Positions 20,987 to 31,732 of a stretch of 64,000 nt of DNA are shown in pieces. The stretch comes from Rhizobium sp. J15 (GTDB taxonomy: Bacteria; Pseudomonadota; Alphaproteobacteria; Rhizobiales; Rhizobiaceae), in the NCBI RefSeq assembly GCF_002531825.1, contig NZ_NWSX01000004.1, forward strand, positions 46,010 through 110,009. The letters are read 5' to 3'. Numbering within the stretch: the stretch's first letter is position 1; the number at the start of each line of letters is the position of its first letter. The position numbers and the translations under genes are program-made. The notes beneath the pieces were generated by a model. That model saw only the letters and a list, made by a program, of their open reading frames with translations, searched no databases and was not told the origin of the DNA.

Positions 20987-21756
20987 GCGAAAACCGCCTT
21001 TCCGATCACCGGCGTCGAGGGAACCGCCATGTCGCGCGGCTCCAGCATGCCGGCGCCGAATGCCTGCCTGCCGGCATCGATCGCTTTGGCAAAGGCTTCC
21101 GCCATGGCGGCAGGATCGCCCGCTCCGGCGACCGCCGTGTTGAGCAGGACCGCATCAAAGCCCAGTTCCATCACGGTCGTTGCATGCGACGGCCGCCCGA
21201 TCCCCGCATCGACGATCAGCGGTACACCGGGAAAATGCGCCCGCATGGATCGAAGGGCGGAAAGATTGAGCGGCCCCGCCGCCGTCCCGATCGGCGCGCA
21301 CCAGGGCATCAGCACCTTGCATCCCGCCTCCAGCAGGCGCTCGGCCACCACCAGATCGTCGGTCGTATAGGGAAAGACCTCGAAACCTTCGCCGCAAAGG
21401 ATGCGGGCGGCCTCGACGAGCCCGAATACGTCAGGCTGCAGCGTGTCGTGGTTGCCGATCACCTCCAGCTTGATCCAATTGGTCTGAAACACATCGCGCG
21501 CCATCTTGGCCGTCAGCACCGCCTCGGAGACGCCATGGCAGCCGGCGGTATTGGGGAGCACGCGCACTCCGAGCGCGCGGATCATGTCGAAGAATACGTT
21601 GCCGTTGCGCCCGCCGACGGCTTCACGCCGCAGCGACACCGTGACGATGTCCGTTCCGGATCGCTTGACGGCGTCGGCGAGGACCGCCGGTGAAGGGTAG
21701 CGCGCGGTGCCGAGAAGAAGCCGCGATCCGATCTGGTTTCCGTAGAGATCAAGCAT
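20983..21756 (-). CDS. thiG: Thiazole synthase
   Basis: This 257-residue TIM-barrel enzyme forms the thiazole ring from deoxyxylulose phosphate, dehydroglycine and ThiS-thiocarboxylate. K96 in NWIKLEVIG is the Schiff-base lysine. Other family marks are [39 protein letters not shown] and LLNTAVA. One base separates its ATG from the thiS stop, and its own stop overlaps thiE. Dehydroglycine would be supplied by the upstream ThiO. Confidence 0.96.
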   Translation of the reverse strand: MLDLYGNQIGSRLLLGTARYPSPAVLADAVKRSGTDIVTVSLRREAVGGRNGNVFFDMIRALGVRVLPNTAGCHGVSEAVLTAKMARDVFQTNWIKLEVIGNHDTLQPDVFGLVEAARILCGEGFEVFPYTTDDLVVAERLLEAGCKVLMPWCAPIGTAAGPLNLSALRSMRAHFPGVPLIVDAGIGRPSHATTVMELGFDAVLLNTAVAGAGDPAAMAEAFAKAIDAGRQAFGAGMLEPRDMAVPSTPVIGKAVFA

Positions 21757-21757
21757 G

Positions 21758-21955
21758 TCAGCCTCCCTGCATCGGGGTCAGGATCTCGACCCGGTCATTG
21801 TCGTTGAGAGCGTGATCGTCGCGGTCCTCGCGAGGAACGAGCTCGCCGTTGACCGCGGTTGCAAGCCATTCTCCCTCGTAGTCGAGTGCGGTGAGCAGCT
21901 GCGAAAGCGTGCTTGCGGCGATTGTCTGGGGTTCGCCATTGATGATCAGACGCAT
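21758..21955 (-). CDS. thiS: Sulfur carrier protein ThiS
   Basis: This 65-residue ubiquitin-like carrier begins [11 protein letters not shown] and ends with the required diglycine (TPMQGG), which is adenylated and thiocarboxylated before giving sulfur to ThiG. The ATG at 21955 is 7 bases after AAGGAG; an open frame 8 codons further upstream is not needed. The gene overlaps the end of thiO by 10 bases. No thiF is in the window, so adenylation must rely on a gene elsewhere. Confidence 0.93.
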   Translation of the reverse strand: MRLIINGEPQTIAASTLSQLLTALDYEGEWLATAVNGELVPREDRDDHALNDNDRVEILTPMQGG

Positions 21956-22926
21956 TGGGAGCTCCTTTGCTTCGTCCATTCGGAAAAGACGAGATCGGCG
22001 GCTTTTGCCGCCATTGCGGGCGCCAGGAGAAAACCGTGGCGATAAAGGCCGTTGAACACGACGGCATTGCCTTGCCGTATCACCCGAGGGAGGTTGTCGG
22101 GGAAGGCCGGGCGGATGCCGGCGCCGGTTTCGACGAGGGTCGCGTCAGCAAAGGCGGGATGCAGCGTGTAAGCCGCGTTCAGCAATTCCATCAGCGAGCG
22201 CGCGGTGATCAGCCCGCCGAAATCGCTCTCGATCATGGTCGCGCCGACCATGAAGAGGCCGGCGCCGCGGGGCACGATATAGACCGGGATGCGGGGATGA
22301 AGCAGGCGGACGGGCCGTGAAAGCTCTATTTCATCGCTGTGCAGATAGAGCATTTCGCCTCGCACGCCGCGCAGGTCGTCAACCTGGCCAATGCGCGCAG
22401 CACCCGCACAGTCGACGATATCGGAGAAACCATCTTCCTCCGCGGCGCCGCCTGCGAAGACAACGCCCTGCGCCGACAGTTTGTCTTTCAGCGCGATAAG
22501 TGTCCGCCGGGGATCGAGATGCGCTTCCTCGGGGAAAAACAGGCCATGCCGGAACCGGCCGGCAAGAGCCGGCTCGAGCAGGGCGATGTCTTCCTCCTCC
22601 ACCCATCGATAGTTGCTCGTCCGCCCGGCAAAGCGCTTCAGCTCTCCATGGTCACGCGCCGGCGCGACCACCAGTGTCCCGTTGCGGACGACGTGGCCGG
22701 GCAGGATCGCTTCCCAGCGGTCGGCCGCCTGCCCGCCCAGCCGGACCACGGCCTCGTCGGCGCTTTCACGCTCGCACCATGGCGCCAGCATGCCGCCGGC
22801 GAGCCACGAGGCGGCTCGATCGAAGTTCGCATGCGGGTCGACGACGCTGACCTCGGCGCCGCGGGCCTGCAGTTCGTGCGCAACGAGGAGGCCGGAGATG
22901 CCGGCCCCTTTCACGAGGACGCGCAT
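21946..22926 (-). CDS. thiO: Glycine oxidase ThiO
   Basis: This 326-residue FAD-dependent amine oxidase of the DAO family oxidises glycine to iminoacetate for the thiazole. It shows the Rossmann loop GAGISGLLVAHEL, ASWLAGGMLAPWCE near the flavin, and the C-terminal GLYRHGFLLAPAMA. The ATG at 22926 lies one base past the thiC stop; the frame upstream is inside thiC. Aerobic organisms use ThiO in place of the radical enzyme ThiH, consistent with an aerobic soil bacterium. Confidence 0.93.
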   Translation of the reverse strand: MRVLVKGAGISGLLVAHELQARGAEVSVVDPHANFDRAASWLAGGMLAPWCERESADEAVVRLGGQAADRWEAILPGHVVRNGTLVVAPARDHGELKRFAGRTSNYRWVEEEDIALLEPALAGRFRHGLFFPEEAHLDPRRTLIALKDKLSAQGVVFAGGAAEEDGFSDIVDCAGAARIGQVDDLRGVRGEMLYLHSDEIELSRPVRLLHPRIPVYIVPRGAGLFMVGATMIESDFGGLITARSLMELLNAAYTLHPAFADATLVETGAGIRPAFPDNLPRVIRQGNAVVFNGLYRHGFLLAPAMAAKAADLVFSEWTKQRSSQCV

Positions 22927-22927
22927 C

Positions 22928-24972
<2,045 letters not shown>

Positions 24973-25105
24973 AATGCTGCGGAGGCTACGTCCTCGATCC
25001 AGTTCATGTCAACCCTGGAGCTGAAAGTAACCCGATTGCCACGCACGAGTGGCGATGCCGCCGGACTGGGCACATTGGTTTGTGAGCCGCCCAGCCCGTC
25101 GAAGC

Positions 25106-26188
25106 TTACGACAGCTTTTTGATCGTGCTGTAAATGATGTTGCGGTTAGCGCCGAACCAGACCGCCTTATCAACCGTGTGTTCCGGCGCACTACCATTGG
25201 CAATACGCCACATATCGGCCTCGGAACGCTGGAGGAGCTCCCAGTTCATGTAGGATTCCATGTATCCGTCATCCGCCATCTCGTCGGAGAAGTTGGCAAA
25301 TAGAAAGACGCCGCCCGGTTTCAGCATTTCCATGCAAATCTGCGTCAGTCGGATTGCTACTTTATCGGTAAGGTAATCGTACAATCCTGCTGCGTAGATG
25401 AGATCGAAGGTGCCGATTTCATGTTTTCGCGCCAGCAAGCCGCGCACAGATCCGTTGATAGCCTCGACCGAAGTTCCATGGAACTGGCTCGCGATCGAGC
25501 CGATGCTTTGGGGATCCTGATCAAGAGCAACCCAGCGTTTAAGGCGGCCTTCCGCAAGTGCTTTTGATTCCTCCGCTTCGCGAAGGTGACCGGCGGCGAT
25601 GGCGAGGACCTCGGTATCGCGACCTATTCGCGCAGCGGTCTCATCGACGTAGCGGGTCAGGGTGTCGCGACGTTCCCTCACGGCTACCGGGCCGGGAGCG
25701 TTTATCGTGTATTCGAAGATATCCAGACCGAGAGGGGTAGATCTGGCCACTTCTTCGGCCGCCGCCGAATGCCCATAAATAAAGTCTATCAGACCGGCAT
25801 CACCGGAGTAGCCGCGGGGTTTCTCAAAGGACCAACGAGTAAACGGGCACTGCTGCAGAATCTCTGCCGAGGGATGTGCCTGAATAATCGGGATGAGCTT
25901 CTGCCACACAGCAGCGCCGAATTTTAGACGGATGTCATGGAGCTGGCCAATCAACCATTTGACCGCGTCAGGCAGGCCTTTGCCGGCGGCGAACCGCTGC
26001 ATAGCAATGGTGATGACGATTGCAAACTCAGCCTCCGCAATTCGCAGGTGGTCTGTTTCATTATCCTTGTTAGGTGAGGGGAACTGATTGCTGACGGACT
26101 GCGGTATAATCAAGCTTTGGCCATCGAGGGAAAAAAGCGGCTGAACCAAGGAAACCTCATCGGTGAATAGAGATTTAAAAGATTGCAT
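25106..26188 (-). CDS. Class I SAM-dependent methyltransferase, small-molecule type
   Basis: This 360-residue protein has an N-terminal helical part (1-150) and a Rossmann methyltransferase domain (about 185-355). Motif I is degenerate (VLAIAAGHLREAEE), the ribose-binding acid is in VALDQDPQS, and motifs IV and post-IV are FDLIYAAGLYDYL and MLKPGGVFLFANF. The segment CPFTRWSFEKPRGYSGDAGLIDFIYG precedes the domain and seems characteristic of its subfamily. I associate this family with enzymes annotated for 3-hydroxypalmitate methyl ester signal synthesis, but only by memory of similar sequences. The ATG at 26188 follows TAAGGA. It is divergent from a GGDEF-EAL gene (202-bp gap). Substrate unknown. 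Confidence 0.72.
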   Translation of the reverse strand: MQSFKSLFTDEVSLVQPLFSLDGQSLIIPQSVSNQFPSPNKDNETDHLRIAEAEFAIVITIAMQRFAAGKGLPDAVKWLIGQLHDIRLKFGAAVWQKLIPIIQAHPSAEILQQCPFTRWSFEKPRGYSGDAGLIDFIYGHSAAAEEVARSTPLGLDIFEYTINAPGPVAVRERRDTLTRYVDETAARIGRDTEVLAIAAGHLREAEESKALAEGRLKRWVALDQDPQSIGSIASQFHGTSVEAINGSVRGLLARKHEIGTFDLIYAAGLYDYLTDKVAIRLTQICMEMLKPGGVFLFANFSDEMADDGYMESYMNWELLQRSEADMWRIANGSAPEHTVDKAVWFGANRNIIYSTIKKLS

Positions 26189-26390
26189 AAAATCCTTAGC
26201 ATTTTCGTGAAGGTCAAGCGTAAAGGTTGGCGGCAGTGTCCCCCGTGCACGTCCTGGCTTTAGAAAGTATTAGTGAACCCAAGAGATACTCCGCCCGCTT
26301 GGGGATCGTTTGGGCGTTATCGGTTGATGCGGGGTCCGCGTAGGGCTATCCAGCTTCAGCTAGCGGTCTGTGTAGAGCAACTGCTGTAAG

Positions 26391-28415
26391 ATGTTGGGTG
26401 GCAGGGGCATGATGCACGTGTTAGCCGAGACCGCAGTCGCCGCCTCGCGGCCGACACTGTCGCCAGAACAGTTGCGTCGTCTTTATAAGCAGGAGAGCGA
26501 GAGCGGCCGAAAGAGCGCGACGCGCAAGGGCCTCTGGATAGCGGTAGCTGCTTACCTTGCATACGCTTTCACGGACTATCTTTTTATCGGTGATGTCGTT
26601 CAGTACACGATCGCTGGCCGGTTGGCGGTCGGCGTCAGTGCGCTCTGCATGCTGGAACTCTTACTCTACCGCAAAGCAAAGGCCGATACGGTCGACATGG
26701 CCGCGGCGGTGTCCGTGCTGGCAGCCTATCTTGTCTGGCTTCTGACCGGCCAGATGACCACGGTCAGGGACGCCTTCTCATATTATATGGTTTTTGGCGC
26801 GATCTTCATGATGAGCGTCAACCTGTTCTTCAGTTTCCGGTTCCCGGTTGCTCTTGCCGCCTCTGCAACGAACGTGCTCATCTTCATCGGCGCCCTCTAT
26901 CTGTTCGTGCCTATGTTGCTTCTCCACAAGCTGATCCTCGGCGCATTCTGCATTTCTTGCTTTATTTTCACGTCTTACGTGAACCTTCAGCTCAATAGAG
27001 AGCGCTACAAAGTGTTCTTGAATGCTCTTGAAGCTGGTTTGCAGCAAGCTGCTGCCGACGAGAGGGGCAAGGCTCTTTTGCACCTCTCAAACACGGACTC
27101 GTTGACCGGCCTGGAAAATCGCCGGGCAATCGATCAACGTCTGCGTGATCATTGGCAACGCTGGCATGACCATAGGGCGCCCTTTGCCGTTCTGCTTATC
27201 GATGTCGATCATTTCAAGCGCTATAACGACTGTTACGGCCATCAAGAAGGTGACCGGTGTCTTGTAGCGGTCTCCCAGCTCCTCCAAAGCGTGGCCCAGT
27301 CCCAGGGCGCGATCATCGGGCGATATGGCGGTGAGGAGTTCATCGTCATCACACCGATGCCAAATCCGGAAAGAGCGACCGAGCTTGCGGAAGCAATGTG
27401 TGCTGCCGTTCGAGCCTTGGCTTGGCCGCATGAGCACAGGCGAGACGGGACCACCGTCATTACCGTGAGTGTCGGCGTTTCCTATACGCGGGATCAGACC
27501 AAGCAGGTCGACAAGGTCATTCATGAAGCTGATCGCGCGCTTTATGCCGCCAAGGCAACGGGCCGCAACACTCAGCGGGTCTTCGATCCTGATGACCCGC
27601 TGAGCAGCGATGACAGCGAGGATATAGCTGCGACCCTGAGGATCGCGCTTGAACACGACCTTGTCTCCCTCGTCTATCAACCGATCCGCAACGTGCAGAC
27701 GGGCAAGACGGATGCTGTCGAAGCTTTGATGCGTTTGAGGATGTTGGACGGAACGGCCGTGTCCCCTGCCACATTTATCCCGGTTGCGGAAAGGACAGGT
27801 TCGATCATCGAACTGGGGCGGTGGGCGATTCGCACTGTCTGCCGGGACCTGTTGGCGACCGGCGTGGTGCAAGTGGCAAGCGTCAACGTTTCGCCGATTG
27901 AACTCAAGATGCCAGGTTTCGCGAGCTATGTCGCAGCAACACTGGCCGAATTCAACGTGACGGGCGCTCGGCTTGCTTTCGAAATTACCGAAGGAGTGGA
28001 GCTGGAAATCGACCAGGATGTGGTTCGTTGCATCAGCGATCTGAGAAAGCTAGGCGCTCAAGTCTGGCTCGACGACTTTGGCACAGGGTTCGCGGGGCTC
28101 TCGTGGCTTCGCCTCATAGAGTTCGACACCATCAAGATCGATCGATCCTTCCTCCATGACTGCAACACGGAAAGAGGCAAGAGGATGTTGCTCGACATCA
28201 TCAGCCTGCTGCGCAATCGCGGCGTGAGGATCCTCATTGAAGGCGTGGAGACCATTGAACATCAGCGGCTGATGCAGCAGTACGGAATCAACCAGATTCA
28301 AGGATATTACATTGGCCGTCCCGCGCCGGCGGCTCAGTTTGAAACTGATAACGTGCTGCCGTTCGGCATGGTCAGGAACTTTGATTCCAAACGTCTTTTT
28401 GGGAATGGCGCATAG
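26391..28415 (+). CDS. Membrane-anchored GGDEF-EAL cyclic-di-GMP enzyme
   Basis: This protein of up to 674 residues has an N-terminal membrane domain with five or six hydrophobic helices (about 45-205), a short coiled coil, a GGDEF domain (active-site GGEEF near residue 313) and an EAL domain (EALMR near 444). Both catalytic sets look intact: in the EAL part VNVSP, FEITEG, WLDDFGTGF, IKIDRSF and IEGVET are present. It could make and degrade cyclic di-GMP, a controller of polysaccharide production, which fits the locus downstream. The start is uncertain: ATGs at 26409 and 26412 have AGGGG upstream and may be preferred to 26391. It is divergent from the methyltransferase. Confidence 0.93.
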   Translation: MLGGRGMMHVLAETAVAASRPTLSPEQLRRLYKQESESGRKSATRKGLWIAVAAYLAYAFTDYLFIGDVVQYTIAGRLAVGVSALCMLELLLYRKAKADTVDMAAAVSVLAAYLVWLLTGQMTTVRDAFSYYMVFGAIFMMSVNLFFSFRFPVALAASATNVLIFIGALYLFVPMLLLHKLILGAFCISCFIFTSYVNLQLNRERYKVFLNALEAGLQQAAADERGKALLHLSNTDSLTGLENRRAIDQRLRDHWQRWHDHRAPFAVLLIDVDHFKRYNDCYGHQEGDRCLVAVSQLLQSVAQSQGAIIGRYGGEEFIVITPMPNPERATELAEAMCAAVRALAWPHEHRRDGTTVITVSVGVSYTRDQTKQVDKVIHEADRALYAAKATGRNTQRVFDPDDPLSSDDSEDIAATLRIALEHDLVSLVYQPIRNVQTGKTDAVEALMRLRMLDGTAVSPATFIPVAERTGSIIELGRWAIRTVCRDLLATGVVQVASVNVSPIELKMPGFASYVAATLAEFNVTGARLAFEITEGVELEIDQDVVRCISDLRKLGAQVWLDDFGTGFAGLSWLRLIEFDTIKIDRSFLHDCNTERGKRMLLDIISLLRNRGVRILIEGVETIEHQRLMQQYGINQIQGYYIGRPAPAAQFETDNVLPFGMVRNFDSKRLFGNGA

Positions 28416-28455
28416 GTTCAGATCCTGTCGAGGCGAAGGTGTCTCACCCGGCTGT

Positions 28456-29230
28456 TCATGACACCCCGCGATACGGTGAAGATCGAGCCGGAGAAGCAGG
28501 AATGACCTGACGGCCTCGGCCGCAGCCGTGGGGCAACAGCCCTTTGATGACACGACGACCAGGATAGGGATTGTAGATCCCGTATCGCTGAATGGCGAGG
28601 CGCCAGGCTTCATAGAAAGTTGCCTGGTTATCGGCCACATCCTTGCTTGTGGCCTTGACGGTCTTCACGAACAACGTGCCTGGATCATCGGGACCGCCGA
28701 GCAACACGCCACGGTGGCGATCGATATAAGCAGTCAAATATTTGTAGAGGTCCTGGAGATCCGGCAAGACGAGCCGAAATGGTTTCGAGCCGAAGAATCA
28801 CGAATTGGCATTCTTGAAGGCGCTGGATTGGATAAGCACCTCCCAGCTACTATCACGGTCGCTCCAGCGGATTTCCCCACGTTTCATGTCCTCCAATCGC
28901 CTTTCCGATGTGGGGAAATGTCCAGGCGGGCAAGCGATTAACTGCCTTAGGTTTTTTGACGAAGAGCCAGATGTAGCCTCAGGCGCAGCATCAAAAATGA
29001 TCGGACCGCTTCCGCAGTCGGGCGCGGATAACGATCTTCGTTCGGCATGCGTTTGAGGATCTAATCGGTAATTTTGCGATACTCTAACAGAGGACTTTCG
29101 GCTTCGAGAATAGACCTAATCGGCTCGATCGGGTCACGATGGACATGTGACCGCGCGAGTTCTTCGGGATCGGTCAGCCAGGTTTGCCGCCCGGTCGCAT
29201 CGATGCGGAACTGTCAATCCAGAGCAGGTT
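28456..29230 (-). pseudogene. Decayed site-specific integrase (tyrosine-recombinase-like)
   Basis: The minus strand retains a protein-like trail of one integrase family: RIDATGRQTWLTDPEELARS, IEPI-RSILEAESPLLEY, RYPRPTAEAVRSFLMLRL, NLRQLIACPPGHFPTSERR, SFFGSKPFRLVLPDL and FYEAWRLAIQRYGIYNPY. It is broken by in-frame stops at 29061-29063 and 28798-28800, another near 29214, and a frameshift at a run of six A (about 28955). It ends abruptly after GLLPHG near 28540, before the catalytic Arg/His/Tyr region would be completed. Next to that end the frame changes and a second partial copy of AEAVRSFLLLRL appears, so the relic seems rearranged. It marks a past mobile element between regulator and polysaccharide genes. 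Confidence 0.65.
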
Positions 29231-29326
29231 CCGTCTGGCTCTTCACTTCGCCTCTCGACTTTCTTGCAGCGATTGTCGTCCGGCAGTCCAGCCGAAGGTA
29301 AGATCCGTGGGGTCATCCGATGCGGA

Positions 29327-29458
29327 CTATCTGCGCAATAGCGCGACAAGCGAAATCGGCATTTCGACTGCGAAAAAATCCATTGCGACACCGATAATCA
29401 TCACCCATACGACTACCAGGAAAATGAGCGCTGCGATCCTGATTTCTACAGGTTCCAT
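29327..29458 (-). CDS. 43-residue single-pass membrane peptide
   Basis: This short ORF starts at 29458 with CGGAGC 6-7 bases upstream. It encodes an acidic N-terminus (MEPVEIRI), one hydrophobic helix (AALIFLVVVWVMIIGVAMDFF) and a short C-terminal tail ending LLRR. It lies 67 bases after the fcl stop on the same strand and could be the last gene of the polysaccharide operon. No family is recognised. A longer reading frame upstream exists but begins inside fcl. Coding is inferred from the ribosome site and clean topology only. Confidence 0.5.
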   Translation of the reverse strand: MEPVEIRIAALIFLVVVWVMIIGVAMDFFAVEMPISLVALLRR

Positions 29459-29525
29459 TATTTGCTCCGTCCCAGCATATGCGTCCTCCCCGAGACGAAA
29501 CCCTGTTCTCCCTCGTGCAAATTCC

Positions 29526-30596
29526 CTATGCGCGAGGATGATGGGCAACTGCAGAGCGCGTGGCCGCGCGCGGCGGCGAAGTCTTGGTTTTCTCAAAACC
29601 GATGTCGCTTGAACCGATCAAGTCGCTGGACAGAGCTCTGTCGCTGCGTTCGAGATGGTGGCCGTCTAGGAAGGAACGGTAGGCAGCTGCGATGCCCTCC
29701 TTCAGACCTATCTTGGGAGACCAGCCCAGAGTGCGAAGCTTGTCGACGCTCAGGAGTTTACGTGGCGTGCCATCTGGCTTGGTGAGGTCGCGCGTGATCT
29801 TGCCTTTGAAACCAACGATCTTGGAGACGAGACGCGTCAATTCGAGGATGGTAATGTCTTCGCCACAACCGACGTTCACATGACCTTCGGCGGAATAGGT
29901 CTTCATGAGATGGAGGCAGGCGTCGGCGCAATCGTCAACGTGCAGGAATTCGCGCCGCGGCGTGCCGGTACCCCAGATGCATATCTCTTGCTGCCGGTTG
30001 ACCTTGGCCTCATGTGTCTTGCGTATGAGCGCCGGCATGACATGGCTTGACCCGAGGTCAAAATTGTCGCCGGGACCATAAAGATTGGTGGGCATGGCCG
30101 CGATGAAATCTCTGCCGTGCTGTTTGCGATAGGCTTGGCATAGCTTCAATCCGGCAATTTTGGCGATCGCATACCATTCATTCGTTGGCTCAAGCGATCC
30201 AGTCAGAAGTGAGTCCTCAACGATCGGCTGATCGGCGAATTTCGGATAGATGCAGGACGAGCCCAGAAACATCAGTTTTTCGACCTGAGTTCTATGGGCT
30301 GCGTGAATGACGTTCGCCTGGAGGGCTAAATTGTCGTAAAGGAAGTCGGCCGGATAGGTCGCGTTCGCGAGAATGCCGCCGACCCTTGCCGCAGCCAGGA
30401 AGACAACGTCGGGACGATGCTTGCTCATCCAGGCCTCAACCTGTTCCTGCCGCCTGAGGTCGACCTCGGCGCGGGTGGCCGTCAAAATCTCGCAACCCTC
30501 GGAAGCGAGACGCCGCACGATCGCAGAACCCACCATGCCGCGGTGGCCCGCGACATAGACTCTCTTTCCGGCAAGGCTGTAGATCACCTCAGGCAT
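29526..30596 (-). CDS. fcl: GDP-L-fucose synthase
   Basis: This 356-residue extended SDR epimerase-reductase makes GDP-L-fucose from the Gmd product. It has the loop [14 protein letters not shown], the catalytic serine in LGSSCIYPK, the YxxxK in [11 protein letters not shown], and [13 protein letters not shown] and [13 protein letters not shown], typical of the family. The ATG at 30596 overlaps the gmd stop by 8 bases, so the TTG two codons upstream is not needed. Unusually, about 45 residues follow the normal end (after AAYRSFLDG), rich in Ser, Arg and Ala. It supplies fucose for the polysaccharide built by the neighbouring transferases. Confidence 0.93.
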   Translation of the reverse strand: MPEVIYSLAGKRVYVAGHRGMVGSAIVRRLASEGCEILTATRAEVDLRRQEQVEAWMSKHRPDVVFLAAARVGGILANATYPADFLYDNLALQANVIHAAHRTQVEKLMFLGSSCIYPKFADQPIVEDSLLTGSLEPTNEWYAIAKIAGLKLCQAYRKQHGRDFIAAMPTNLYGPGDNFDLGSSHVMPALIRKTHEAKVNRQQEICIWGTGTPRREFLHVDDCADACLHLMKTYSAEGHVNVGCGEDITILELTRLVSKIVGFKGKITRDLTKPDGTPRKLLSVDKLRTLGWSPKIGLKEGIAAAYRSFLDGHHLERSDRALSSDLIGSSDIGFEKTKTSPPRAATRSAVAHHPRA

Positions 30597-31680
30597 AGGC
30601 AAAACCTCTGGTTACACCGACCGACGGGACATTTCGTGCCATGACTTTCAGATCCTCGCGAACCATCTCCGCAACCAGCTGATCAAGACTGGTCTCATGT
30701 TTCCAGCCAAGCTTCGTATGCGCCTTCGTCGGATCGCCGATCAGAAGATCGACTTCAGTCGGACGGAAATAAGCCGGATCGATCTCCACCACACACTTGC
30801 CGGATGTCCTGTCGTATCCCTTTTCCTCAACGCCGTTCCCACGCCAATCAATCGGCATGCCCACCTTGGCAAAGGCCTTGTCGACGAAGGAGCGGACCGA
30901 GTGCGTTTCGCCGGTCGCAAGGACGTAGTCGTCCGGTTCATCCTGTTGCAGCATCAGCCACATGCCGCGGACATATTCCTTTGCATGACCCCAGTCGCGC
31001 TTGGCATCGAGATTGCCGAGATAAAGCCGGTCCTGCAGGCCAAGATGGATCGCAGCGGCCGCCCGGGTGATCTTGCGCGTCACGAATGTTTCGCCGCGGA
31101 TCGGGCTCTCGTGATTGAACAAAATGCCGTTCGAGGCGTGCATGCCATATGCCTCGCGATAATTGACCACGATCCAATAGGCATAGAGCTTGGCAGCTGC
31201 GTAGGGTGAGCGGGGATAGAAGGGCGTCGTTTCACTCTGGGGGACTTCCTGAACCTTGCCGTAGAGCTCGGAGGTCGATGCCTGATAAAAGCGGGTCTTC
31301 CTGGTCAGTCTCAGGAGGCGAATTGCTTCAAGGAGCCGAAGCGTGCCGGTTCCATCTGCGTTGGCCGTATATTCCGGCGTCTCGAAAGAGACTTGAACGT
31401 GGCTCTGGGCGGCGAGATTATAGATCTCGTCCGGTTGCGTTTCCTGAACGACACGGATGAGGTTCGTTGAATCGGTCATATCCCCGAAATGCAGGATAAA
31501 GCGAGGATTTTCGATATGGGGATCCTCGTATAGATGCTCGATGCGGCTGGTGTTGAAGGACGATGAACGCCGCTTGAGGCCGTGAACGACATAGCCTTTC
31601 TCCAGAAGCAATTCGGCCAGATACGCACCGTCCTGACCAGTTATGCCTGTAATCAGCGCGACTTTATTGCCATTTGTCAC
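30589..31680 (-). CDS. gmd: GDP-mannose 4,6-dehydratase
   Basis: This 363-residue extended SDR converts GDP-mannose to GDP-4-keto-6-deoxymannose. It has [48 protein letters not shown], the YxxxK in [12 protein letters not shown], and [17 protein letters not shown], all Gmd signatures. It begins with GTG at 31680, 52 bp after the Wzc-like gene on the same strand, and is coupled to fcl by an 8-base overlap. Confidence 0.96.
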   Translation of the reverse strand: MTNGNKVALITGITGQDGAYLAELLLEKGYVVHGLKRRSSSFNTSRIEHLYEDPHIENPRFILHFGDMTDSTNLIRVVQETQPDEIYNLAAQSHVQVSFETPEYTANADGTGTLRLLEAIRLLRLTRKTRFYQASTSELYGKVQEVPQSETTPFYPRSPYAAAKLYAYWIVVNYREAYGMHASNGILFNHESPIRGETFVTRKITRAAAAIHLGLQDRLYLGNLDAKRDWGHAKEYVRGMWLMLQQDEPDDYVLATGETHSVRSFVDKAFAKVGMPIDWRGNGVEEKGYDRTSGKCVVEIDPAYFRPTEVDLLIGDPTKAHTKLGWKHETSLDQLVAEMVREDLKVMARNVPSVGVTRGFAYA

Positions 31681-31732
31681 CGCGGTCCCCCAATATTTCT
31701 CGGCGATCAGTCAGTACGAGCCATGTTCGAAT

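Noticed and set aside
28050..28640. 196-codon minus-strand frame overlapping the EAL domain end
   Set aside because: Most of it is the complement of the EAL coding region; only its upstream part includes a short integrase-like stretch already covered by the pseudogene.
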